From Bacteroidota bacterium (lineage in GTDB: Bacteria; Bacteroidota; Bacteroidia; Chitinophagales; Chitinophagaceae): a stretch of 15,007 nt of DNA. A program made the position numbers and the translations under genes. This document shows, piece by piece, positions 1-7,335 of the stretch (the stretch's first letter is position 1; each line of letters begins with the position of its first letter). The notes under the pieces were generated by a model that did not search any database, had not been told where the DNA came from, and worked only from the letters and a program-made list of their open reading frames with translations. The DNA is taken from assembly GCA_021824855.1 (NCBI GenBank), contig JAKAJX010000273.1, positions 1 through 15,007 of the forward strand, in the 5' to 3' direction.

Positions 1-19
1 ATGATTTAATTGTTAGAAT

Positions 20-102
20 GCCCAAGTGGCGAAATTGGTAGACGCACTGTGTTCAGGTCGCAGCGTTGTAAAAACATGCCGGTTCGAATCCGGCCTTGGG
101 TA
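20..102 (+). tRNA. tRNA-Leu, anticodon CAG
   Basis: A full class II cloverleaf can be folded. The acceptor stem is GCCCAAG (20-26) with CTTGGGT (95-101; the first pair is G-T), followed by discriminator A102. The anticodon stem CTGTG/CGCAG holds loop TTCAGGT (52-58) with anticodon CAG at 54-56, reading CUG leucine codons. A long variable arm (about 64-77, TGT/ACA stem) and a T arm GCCGG-TTCGAAT-CCGGC (78-94) are present. The long variable arm, D-loop GG and discriminator A all fit leucine. CCA is not encoded. A T-rich stretch (110-119) follows and could help end transcription; the gene converges on the kinase gene 18 bases away. The promoter would lie before the window. Confidence 0.97.
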
Positions 103-119
103 CTTTGGTAATTTTTTTC

Positions 120-3100
120 TTAAAGGGCTACTGTAATGGTAGTAGTAGTTCCTTTTCCAATTACCGATTCTATATTGGTTGTTCCATTAATGGCATATAT
201 TCTTTCTCTAATTCCCAATAAACCATGGTGTAAAGTTGTATCAATGGTATCAATATCAAATCCGCAGCCATCGTCTTTTATTTTTAAAGTAAGGATATTG
301 TTTTGTTCGGTAAGATGTATGGTAACATGGCTTGCTTGTGCATAACGCATAACATTGGTTAAACTTTCTTGTATTACGCGGTAGAGTGCCAAACTTTTTA
401 TTTTATCGGGTTGGGTAGGTATTAAGTTCGAGTCGAATTTAATAGATAGTTCGGTTGTTTTTCTGATGGAAGCCAATAGCCAATCCACCGTAGTGCGTAA
501 TCCTAATTCATCTAACATTGCGGGGTGAATGGAAGTATGTATTCGGCGTACAGATGCCATGGTGTTGGTAATGGTTTTCATTAATTCATCTACCTTATTT
601 TCTAATTTATCTCTATCGGTTGCAATATGTTTTTTTAACCACGATATATCAAATTTCATGGCGGTTAAATCTTGCCCTAACTCATCATGTATTTCTCTGG
701 CAATTTGCTTTTTTTCTATTTCACTTATTTCTTGTAAGTGTTGCGATAAGGTTCTTAATTCGGTGTTTAATAGTTGTAACTCTTTTTCATTTTTCTTATT
801 CTCCGAAATATCTACCGATATTACCGAAATTTCTAACGGTAAGCCTGCCTCATCTTTTTTCGAAACAATCATTATTTGCTTTACATCAATTAGCTTTCCG
901 CTGCGGCTTAAATAACTGTTTTCGCCAATCCATTTTCCGTGTAGTATTATTGCCGGATTAATTAATTCCTTCGTTATTCTTGCATTTTCTTCAGTTCTAA
1001 AATTGTTTACGCTTAAGGTAGTAATATCTTCTTCTTCGCCAATTTCTAATAAAGCTCTGCCGGCATTGTTTAAATAAATAAAATCTCTTTTAAGGTTAAC
1101 TATGGAAACAGCCACCGGCGAATTTTCGATGATGGTTACCAATTTTTTTTCTTCTTCTTCTAATTGTTTTTGTTGGGTAATATCTAAGGCTATGGATGAA
1201 ACTTCTATTGGGTTTCCATTGCTATCTTTTTTGGTAACTAAAACTACTTGTGTAACTATAACTTCTTTTCCGCTTCTGCTTACATAACTGTTTTCGCCAA
1301 TCCATTTTCCGGTTTGTAACAGTGCCGGATTAATTTCTTCCACTGTTAATTTTTGATATTTTTCACTTCTAAAAGTAGCTGCATTTAATTTCGAAATATC
1401 TTCAGTTGGTTCAATTTCTAACATTGCTCTGCCGGCCGGATTGATATAAACATAATCTCTGTTAAAATTAGCAATAGCTACTATGGCTGTTGAGTTTTCT
1501 AAAATGGTTGTTAACCTTTTTTCTTCTTCTTCTAATTGTTTTTGTTGGGTAATATTTTCTTTTACGGCAACATAATTGGTAGTATGTCCGTTTTTGTTTT
1601 TTATGGGCGAAATAATAACTCTTTCGCAATAAATTTCACCATTTTTTTTCTTATTCCATATTTCGCCTTCCCACTCTTTTTGTTGCAATAAATTGCCCCA
1701 CATTTCTTTATATGTTTCATCAGGTGTAATTCCCGATTTTAAAAATCTCGGGTTTTTGCCCATTACTTCGGCAAAGCTATAACCGGTAGTAGCTGTAAAT
1801 GCAGGGTTTACATATTCTATATTGCCATTAATATCGGTAATTATTACTGATGCCGAACTTTGTTCTATTGCTTGCGAAATTTTTGTTAGTTGGTTTTCGG
1901 TAATAGCTTTTTCGTTGTTAATTTCTATGGCAGTAAGTGCATAATTAATATTATCGGCAATTCTTTTTAAAAGTTCTACTTCTTCTTCGGTAAATAAATT
2001 AGCTGTATCGGAGTAAGCAGTATAAACGCCAATTACTTTTTTCCGTATCATTAAGGGTAGTGAAATGGAACCTCGATAATTTCTTTTTAATGCTTCTTTG
2101 CTCCAAGGCAACATAGCTGCATCGGTGGCAATATCATTGGCGTAGTAACAGGCAGCATTTCTAAAAGCATTTCCTGCAGGACCTCTGCCAGCCGGATTAT
2201 CTTCTATTGAAATTTTTTCTATTACCTGAAAATAACCATCTTCTTTACCTGCCCATTTGGTAGGCACCAATTTTTGGGTTTGTATATGCGGAAAACCTAT
2301 CCATGCAAAAATAAATCCGCCGGTGTTAACGGTAATATCGCAAAGACTGCTAAAAATTTCTTGTTGGGTAGTAGCATGTAAAATAAGGTCGTTTATTTTA
2401 CTGCTAAACTCATACAATCTCCTTTGTTTTTTTATTTCATCTTCGGCTTTTTTGCTGGTAGTAATATCTTTTAAATAAAATGAAAGTCCTTGTGGCGATG
2501 GAAATATGTTTACTCTATACCATTTATTTGTACGGAGATGCGAAAAGTTAAAAGATTTTTTTTGTTGAAGGGCTAAGCAAGTGCCAATTAATTCTTTATA
2601 ACTATTGCCGGTTATTAGTTTAAATATGGTAAACACCGATTCGGTTTCTATGGGGCTATCTACAAAGTTGGTAAGTGTTTTAATAGTAGCATTGGCATAG
2701 TTAATAATAAAATTAGTATCGGTAGCAATAAAACCATCTTGTACTCTTTCAAAAGCTTCTTTAATAATATCGGTTTGTTCTTTTACTCTTTGTTCTAATT
2801 GTTTGTTTAAAGCAGCTAAACTAATAGAGAGTTGTTCGGCTTCTTCCTGAGCTTTTTTAACGGGAGTAATATTGGTACTGGTTGAAAAATAATGTAATAC
2901 TTTACCTCCGGCATCTTTAATACTATCAATGGTTGTGTACATATCAATATAATTACCTTCGGCATCGGTATGGGCATTAATACCTTGCCAATGCCCTGTT
3001 GTAAGTAAGCTGCTGTATTTAGCTTCTTTTTCTTTTTGCGAAAGCCTTAAACCAAAAACATCGTCGGGCATTTTACCAATCATATCTTTTTCTTGTAGCT

Positions 3101-3857
3101 TATACATTTTTTTTGCGGCATCGTTACAAAATGTAATATGCAAATACTTATCGCAAATAACAATGGCATCCGAACTGTTGGTAATAATATTTCGATATAA
3201 AACATTATCTCTTATTATCGTGTCTTTAGAAATAATAGTTTTATTCAATAGTATTAACGAAGTGAGTATAAGCAGTATTAAGAGGATTATGAAAAAGGAA
3301 ATATTTCTATAACTTTTATCTGTATTATTCAAGTCTTCAGCTAAATACTTTTCGCTGGCATTTTGGGCATTATCATAAATGGATTGGTATTTATTTAAAA
3401 ACGCATTAGTAAGTATTTTTTCAGCAATGCCATTATGTAATTTTATAGCAATATCAGGTTTGTTTTGCAGGCTTAATAAAATAATAATTTTAGAAAGGTT
3501 AATTCTTTCTTGAACAATTGAATCTAAGATTGCAATATCGAAGGGCTTAAAATTGGGGTGATTTATTTTTTTTATGGAAGCTATTGCCGTAGTTGCGATA
3601 AGATAGTTATTGGAAATATCATCCTGATTTAATTTATTACCAGCAATTACAAAAGGCTTTTCTGAATTTTCTATTCTGCCCATTGCTGTATTTAGATTAT
3701 CTAAACTGCGTAAAGAATTGAAATACTCTATTTGTAATTTGGTTTTTGATTTGGTATCAATTAATTCTGTATGTGCAAAAAAGTAAAAAGCTGTTAATGT
3801 AGCAAAGGTACTTATTGATAAAAAGTACAAAATAATTTTTGAGATATTAAATTTCAT
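120..3857 (-). CDS. Multi-PAS/GAF membrane sensor histidine kinase (HisKA_3 type)
   Basis: Sensor kinase of 1245 residues, expected in the cytoplasmic membrane. Order from the chosen start: membrane helix about 6-29, extracytoplasmic helical sensor region 30-185, second helix about 186-205, PAS 217-334, PAS 365-474, GAF 481-646, three more PAS domains (about 659-771, 781-894, 905-1019), a HisKA_3 dimerisation domain with the phospho-accepting His1057 in EIHDELGQ, and a C-terminal HATPase_c with N-box (QESLTNV, Asn1168), G1 box DDGCGFD (1195-1201) and a GLLGIRER G2 region. The NarX/LiaS-type catalytic core predicts transfer to a LuxR/NarL-type response regulator, but none is in the window and there is no receiver domain. 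An in-frame ATG at 3950 would add 31 residues; I prefer 3857 because the first membrane helix then starts a few residues in, as usual for this family. No Shine-Dalgarno decides it. The signal sensed is unknown. Confidence 0.93.
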   Translation of the reverse strand: MKFNISKIILYFLSISTFATLTAFYFFAHTELIDTKSKTKLQIEYFNSLRSLDNLNTAMGRIENSEKPFVIAGNKLNQDDISNNYLIATTAIASIKKINHPNFKPFDIAILDSIVQERINLSKIIILLSLQNKPDIAIKLHNGIAEKILTNAFLNKYQSIYDNAQNASEKYLAEDLNNTDKSYRNISFFIILLILLILTSLILLNKTIISKDTIIRDNVLYRNIITNSSDAIVICDKYLHITFCNDAAKKMYKLQEKDMIGKMPDDVFGLRLSQKEKEAKYSSLLTTGHWQGINAHTDAEGNYIDMYTTIDSIKDAGGKVLHYFSTSTNITPVKKAQEEAEQLSISLAALNKQLEQRVKEQTDIIKEAFERVQDGFIATDTNFIINYANATIKTLTNFVDSPIETESVFTIFKLITGNSYKELIGTCLALQQKKSFNFSHLRTNKWYRVNIFPSPQGLSFYLKDITTSKKAEDEIKKQRRLYEFSSKINDLILHATTQQEIFSSLCDITVNTGGFIFAWIGFPHIQTQKLVPTKWAGKEDGYFQVIEKISIEDNPAGRGPAGNAFRNAACYYANDIATDAAMLPWSKEALKRNYRGSISLPLMIRKKVIGVYTAYSDTANLFTEEEVELLKRIADNINYALTAIEINNEKAITENQLTKISQAIEQSSASVIITDINGNIEYVNPAFTATTGYSFAEVMGKNPRFLKSGITPDETYKEMWGNLLQQKEWEGEIWNKKKNGEIYCERVIISPIKNKNGHTTNYVAVKENITQQKQLEEEEKRLTTILENSTAIVAIANFNRDYVYINPAGRAMLEIEPTEDISKLNAATFRSEKYQKLTVEEINPALLQTGKWIGENSYVSRSGKEVIVTQVVLVTKKDSNGNPIEVSSIALDITQQKQLEEEEKKLVTIIENSPVAVSIVNLKRDFIYLNNAGRALLEIGEEEDITTLSVNNFRTEENARITKELINPAIILHGKWIGENSYLSRSGKLIDVKQIMIVSKKDEAGLPLEISVISVDISENKKNEKELQLLNTELRTLSQHLQEISEIEKKQIAREIHDELGQDLTAMKFDISWLKKHIATDRDKLENKVDELMKTITNTMASVRRIHTSIHPAMLDELGLRTTVDWLLASIRKTTELSIKFDSNLIPTQPDKIKSLALYRVIQESLTNVMRYAQASHVTIHLTEQNNILTLKIKDDGCGFDIDTIDTTLHHGLLGIRERIYAINGTTNIESVIGKGTTTTITVAL
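812..1555 (-). repeat. Tandem duplication of one PAS domain plus linker (372-bp period) inside the kinase gene
   Basis: Two neighbouring units, about 1184-1555 and 812-1183, encode the fourth and fifth PAS domains. They share DNA identity at a constant 372-base offset: a 39-base match at 1145-1183 and 1517-1555 (linker encoding ITQQKQLEEEEK) and a 27-base match at 913-939 and 1285-1311 (encoding GKWIGENSY). The protein units align throughout, for example NPALLQTGKWIGENSYVSRSG with NPAIILHGKWIGENSYLSRSG. This is internal duplication within the gene, with divergence between the conserved blocks. Confidence 0.85.
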
Positions 3858-3979
3858 ACAGGATAGGTTAAGGATAACGGACTTGGAGGAAATCCAGATT
3901 TTTTTGCTGTTTTGAATAAAGCAAAAATAATGCCTGCAATTCAGTTGCAATAAACAAAACAGTAGTGTAATTTATTGGG

Positions 3980-4387
3980 TTAATCGCTATTTTCCAAATG
4001 TAACTTTTGGTGATGTGCCCCTGCTGCAATATGTAAAGAAAATAAAGCAATTACAGCATCTTTCAATAAATTAATAAAAGCCAATGTTCTCATTTCTTTA
4101 TCGCCGGCATATAACGTATTGGATATATGAATAGGAACAATAAATACCAATAACAATACAGCTAAAACATAACCGGTAAATTTTACCCAAGTATTTAAAA
4201 TAAACGATACACCTACCACAATAAATGCAATGCCAACAAAGTAAGTCCATATAATTCCGCCCGGAATAGAAACGGGAATATACACCACCAATTCGTGTGG
4301 CTGACTAACGTGTAAAATACCCAAAATAATTAAAACCACTGCTAATGCATAAATGGCAATTCGGGATATAATATGATAATGTTGCAT
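3980..4387 (-). CDS. DoxX-like small four-helix membrane protein
   Basis: A 135-residue hydrophobic protein with four predicted membrane helices (about 8-27, 44-65, 70-88 and 102-122) and a polar, His-rich C-terminal tail. Size, helix spacing and the opening arginine/isoleucine-rich helix resemble the DoxX/DoxD family of small membrane proteins, whose biochemical role is mostly unclear. It lies upstream of the kinase gene on the same strand, with 122 bases between its stop and the preferred kinase start, so the two could be cotranscribed. Start: the first ATG after an upstream intergenic region with no recognisable Shine-Dalgarno. The family assignment rests on topology and general resemblance, not on a catalytic motif. 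Confidence 0.7.
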   Translation of the reverse strand: MQHYHIISRIAIYALAVVLIILGILHVSQPHELVVYIPVSIPGGIIWTYFVGIAFIVVGVSFILNTWVKFTGYVLAVLLLVFIVPIHISNTLYAGDKEMRTLAFINLLKDAVIALFSLHIAAGAHHQKLHLENSD

Positions 4388-4515
4388 AAAAATAATTTTA
4401 GTGATGAAAAATTAAGGAATAAAGCGTGGGTAAAAAATGCCTTTAATCATGTAAATACTATTGATTGATGAATACTGAATGTAAGAAAAATTTGGAAGAA
4501 AGGAAAATATTATTT

Positions 4516-4546
4516 GAATAGAAGTAAATTGTTACTTTTACTATTC
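4516..4546. repeat. Imperfect hairpin, 12 bp with one bulge
   Basis: GAATAG (4516-4521) pairs with CTATTC (4541-4546), and AAGTAA (4522-4527) pairs with TTACTT (4532-4537). This leaves a four-base loop ATTG and a three-base TTA bulge. It lies in the divergent intergenic region. It has no T-tract on either strand, so it is not a classic terminator; it could be an operator or RNA hairpin. AT-rich sequence makes chance hairpins common. Confidence 0.4.
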
Positions 4547-4681
4547 ATAATAATTGCCCATTATTTTGCGACCCGATTATCCCAATAAAATCTTCTCCGA
4601 TAAACGTACCAATTATATTTTGTTGGTACTCACCTTAGCTATTGATTCGGTAAAATAATATTCTACCATTTACGCAATACA

Positions 4682-4698
4682 CTATTTGCAGTAAATAG
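4682..4698. repeat. Palindrome CTATTT-N5-AAATAG upstream of tyrosine phenol-lyase
   Basis: Perfect six-base arms separated by GCAGT, about 77 bases before the start of the tyrosine phenol-lyase gene. Position and dyad symmetry would suit a dimeric regulator site. No regulator or consensus is identified; the arms are AT-only apart from one pair. Confidence 0.35.
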
Positions 4699-4717
4699 CA
4701 GCAATTAACAAAAATCT

Positions 4718-4732
4718 TACAGCTACGCTGTA
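4718..4732. repeat. Palindrome TACAGC-TAC-GCTGTA upstream of tyrosine phenol-lyase
   Basis: Perfect six-base arms with a three-base spacer, 42 bases before the start codon at 4775. It could be an operator half-site pair or a small hairpin in the 5' untranslated RNA. It is more GC-rich than its surroundings, which makes it somewhat less likely to be chance. Confidence 0.4.
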
Positions 4733-4774
4733 CAGGTTTAATTATTATTTCAATACAAGTTTCAATAAAAAATT

Positions 4775-6166
4775 ATGGCAAAAACAACTTTAAAAAAACG
4801 TTCATGGGCCGAGCCATTTAAAATAAAAATGGTAGAGCTTTTAAAAATAACCACACCCGAGCAACGCTTAGCAAGTATTGCACAAGCAGGGTTTAATACA
4901 TTTTTATTAAAATCGGAAGATGTATATATAGATTTATTAACCGATAGCGGAACCAATGCCATGAGCGATAGGCAATGGGCCGGTTTAATGTTAGGCGATG
5001 AAGCCTATGCCGGCAGTCGCAATTATTATAATTTAGAAAAAGCAGTTAAAAAGTTTTATGGATATAAATATTTAATACCTACACACCAAGGGCGAGGTGC
5101 AGAAAATATTTTATCGAAATGTATGATTAAGCCCGGCGATATTATTCCGGGAAATATGTATTTTACCACAACACGGTTGCATCAGGAATTGGCAGGTGGT
5201 ATTTTTGAAGATGTAATAATAGACGAGGCGCATGACTCCCTTAATCCTCATCCTTTTAAAGGCAACGTAGATTTAGCAAAAGTAGAAGCACTGATTAAAA
5301 AACATGGTGCAAAAAAAATTCCTTATATCTGCGTTGCCACCACGGTAAACATGGCGGGTGGTCAGCCTATTTCTATTGAAAATTTAACAGCACTAAGAAC
5401 GCTTACCAAAAAGCATGGCATTAAAATTATTTTAGACATGACTCGTGTTGCAGAGAATGCCTATTTTATTCAGCAACGCGAAAAAGGGTATGCCAACCAA
5501 TCTATTGCAGCAATTGTACACCAAATTTGTTCTTTAACCGATGGCGCTACCATGAGTGCTAAAAAAGATGCCTTGGTAAATATTGGTGGATTTTTAGGAA
5601 TAAATGATAAAACCATTTTTGAAGAAGCCAGAAATTTAGTAGTAGTATATGAAGGATTACATACGTATGGCGGGCTTGCCGGTCGTGATATGGAAGCCAT
5701 GGCAATAGGGATAGAAGAAAGCTTACACGACGATCATATAGCTGCAAGAATTGGTCAGGTTATTTATTTGGGAGAAAAACTACAAGAAGCCGGAATACCC
5801 ATAGTAGAGCCCATTGGCGGGCATGGTATTTTTATTGATGCCAAAAAATTTTTACCGCATGTGCCACAAGATAATTTTCCGGCACAAGCATTAGCTGCTG
5901 CCATTTATGTTGATAGCGGAGTGCGTACTATGGAGCGAGGTATTGTTTCGGCAGGAAGAAAAGCCAATGGAGAAAATTATTATCCAAAATTAGAATTGGT
6001 ACGTTTAACCATACCACGCCGTGTGTACACACAAGCACACATGGATGTAATTGCCGAATCTATTGCCCATGTGTATGAGAATAGAAAAAAAATAAAAGGA
6101 TTAACAATGATTTATGAACCAAAATATTTAAGATTTTTTCAGGCAAGATTTAAGCCTTTATCCTAA
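4775..6166 (+). CDS. tpl: Tyrosine phenol-lyase (beta-tyrosinase)
   Basis: PLP enzyme of the beta-eliminating lyase family that splits L-tyrosine into phenol, pyruvate and ammonia; cytoplasmic. At 463 residues it is close to the usual 456, and it follows the Citrobacter freundii enzyme with a constant +7 offset: PLP lysine K264 (in TMSAKKD), D221 and R224 in DMTR, Y78, F130/T131, N192. The residues that separate it from tryptophanase are the tyrosine phenol-lyase ones: R388 in TMERG (R381 in Citrobacter, where tryptophanase has Ile) and F455 in LRFFQARF (where tryptophanase has His). DEAHD and the GGLAGRDMEAMAIG block also match. The start gives a normal N-terminus with a few extra residues. 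It is monocistronic, ended by a terminator at 6189-6234. No amino acid permease is adjacent. Wild enzymes also run the reverse reaction in vitro; the physiological role here, presumably tyrosine catabolism, is inferred. Confidence 0.93.
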   Translation: MAKTTLKKRSWAEPFKIKMVELLKITTPEQRLASIAQAGFNTFLLKSEDVYIDLLTDSGTNAMSDRQWAGLMLGDEAYAGSRNYYNLEKAVKKFYGYKYLIPTHQGRGAENILSKCMIKPGDIIPGNMYFTTTRLHQELAGGIFEDVIIDEAHDSLNPHPFKGNVDLAKVEALIKKHGAKKIPYICVATTVNMAGGQPISIENLTALRTLTKKHGIKIILDMTRVAENAYFIQQREKGYANQSIAAIVHQICSLTDGATMSAKKDALVNIGGFLGINDKTIFEEARNLVVVYEGLHTYGGLAGRDMEAMAIGIEESLHDDHIAARIGQVIYLGEKLQEAGIPIVEPIGGHGIFIDAKKFLPHVPQDNFPAQALAAAIYVDSGVRTMERGIVSAGRKANGENYYPKLELVRLTIPRRVYTQAHMDVIAESIAHVYENRKKIKGLTMIYEPKYLRFFQARFKPLS

Positions 6167-6188
6167 ATTTTTACGTGCGTTTGCTGAT

Positions 6189-6234
6189 TAAAAAAAATAC
6201 CTCGAGAAACAACTACTATTTTCGGGGTATTTTT
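6189..6234. terminator. Bidirectional intrinsic terminator between tpl and the oxidoreductase gene
   Basis: TACCTCGA (6198-6205) pairs with TCGGGGTA (6222-6229) with one T-G pair. It is flanked by an A-run (6190-6197) and a T-run (6230-6234), giving U-tracts on both strands. It sits 22 bases after the tpl stop and 9 bases from the stop of the convergent minus-strand gene, so it can serve both. Confidence 0.8.
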
Positions 6235-6242
6235 AAAAAATA

Positions 6243-7286
6243 TTATAAGGTAATTACTTTTTTATCCTCATTACTTTTAAAAGCAGCTTCTATTAATTTC
6301 ATTACATTAATTCCATCATCGGCAGTAACAGCAGGAGTTGTATGTTGCGTAATGGCTTCGTACATATTGTTATAATAGGCCAAATAGTTTCCTTGTAAAG
6401 TTTCAATTGTTTGTTTAACTGTTTTTCCATTGTCGTCTGTAACCAAAATACCCGCTTCATCGGCAGGTTCGGTACCCCAATTGTTGGTATTGGGTAATAA
6501 ACCTTTTTGTAAATCGGCTTCTTGCACATCGGCCCTCGATTTTATAAAAGAACCTTTTGTACCATGAACAATATAAGCCGGTAAAGCTTGTTTTACGATA
6601 TAACCACTTTTTAGTCTAACGCGTGAAGTAGGATAATACAACAGTATATCAAAATAATCGTCTATAACAGAATGTGGCCGAGTAATTCGTATATCGGCAA
6701 AAATATGTTGTGGCATACCAAATAAAACCAAAGCTTGATCGATTAAATGCGGACCTAAATCTTTTACAATTCCTGCACCCGAATTTGCAGCTTCTTTATG
6801 TTGTTTAGAGCTAAGTTCAATTCTAAATCTATCAAAATGAATTTCCATTTCATTAATAGTGCCTAAAACTTTACTATCAATAATTTGCTTAACGGTTTTA
6901 AAATCGCTGTCCCATCTACGATTTTGATACACCGAGATTATTTTATTTTGTTGTGCAGCCAATTGTTTTAGTGTTACAGCTTCGGCAACCGAAGTAGTAA
7001 AAGCTTTTTCAACTACAACATGTTTATTGGCCAGTAAGGCTTTAGATGCATAATCGAAATGCGTGTAAGTAGGGGTATTTACCACCACCAATTCAATAGA
7101 ACTATCGTCTAAAATTTCTTCGAAAGATTGAAAAGATTTTGTGTAAGGATATTTTTCTTGAATACTTTTTTTACTTCTTTCCCAACAACCGACCAATTCG
7201 AATTGAGGATGTAAGTGAATAAATGGCGCATGAAAAACTTTTCCACTCATGCCATAAGAAAGTAAAGCTGTTTTAATTTTTCTCAT
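6243..7286 (-). CDS. Gfo/Idh/MocA family NAD(P)-dependent oxidoreductase
   Basis: A 347-residue cytoplasmic dehydrogenase-like protein with an N-terminal Rossmann domain (about 1-120) and a C-terminal substrate/dimer domain. The opening ALLSYGMSGKVFHAPFI is the nucleotide-binding variant of the YdgJ/YvaA (IolW) subgroup, and QNRRWDSDF (121-129) and DLGPHLIDQALVLFG (176-190, with His180) are its conserved C-domain motifs. The family's EKP motif reads EKA here (93-95), keeping catalytic Lys94 but replacing the proline. Substrates in this subgroup include scyllo-inositol and other polyols or sugars; the sequence does not fix the substrate. It lies 49 bases downstream of the SpmA-SpmB gene on the same strand and may be cotranscribed; the shared terminator at 6189-6234 follows. 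No sugar-catabolic neighbours help the assignment. Confidence 0.9.
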   Translation of the reverse strand: MRKIKTALLSYGMSGKVFHAPFIHLHPQFELVGCWERSKKSIQEKYPYTKSFQSFEEILDDSSIELVVVNTPTYTHFDYASKALLANKHVVVEKAFTTSVAEAVTLKQLAAQQNKIISVYQNRRWDSDFKTVKQIIDSKVLGTINEMEIHFDRFRIELSSKQHKEAANSGAGIVKDLGPHLIDQALVLFGMPQHIFADIRITRPHSVIDDYFDILLYYPTSRVRLKSGYIVKQALPAYIVHGTKGSFIKSRADVQEADLQKGLLPNTNNWGTEPADEAGILVTDDNGKTVKQTIETLQGNYLAYYNNMYEAITQHTTPAVTADDGINVMKLIEAAFKSNEDKKVITL

Positions 7287-7335
7287 ATATCAATACCATC
7301 TTCCAAAGAAGAATATTTTATTTCAAAGTTCTTTT

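Larger units (their letters stand above)
4388..4774. other. Intergenic region between divergent DoxX-like and tyrosine phenol-lyase genes
   Basis: These 387 bases must hold the promoters of both divergent genes. I see no recognised riboswitch, tRNA or convincing gene. There are three inverted repeats (listed separately, 4516-4546, 4682-4698 and 4718-4732). No clean TAnnTTTG element stands out on either strand. A start-less open stretch at 4554-4658 (+) and an 18-codon ATG frame at 4468-4521 (+) are not credible genes. Confidence 0.6.

Noticed and set aside
3858..3950. N-terminal extension of the kinase to the ATG at 3950.
   Set aside because: The 31 extra residues have no domain character and would push the first membrane helix away from the N-terminus; the ATG at 3857 gives a normal sensor-kinase start.
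4468..4521. Short ATG frame of 17 residues upstream of tpl, considered as a leader peptide.
   Set aside because: It has no run of Tyr, Trp or Phe codons, and no terminator follows it.
4554..4658. Start-less open frame (+) ending in a hydrophobic stretch, considered as a pseudogene remnant.
   Set aside because: It is only about 34 codons, has no start codon and no recognisable family; it is compatible with chance.
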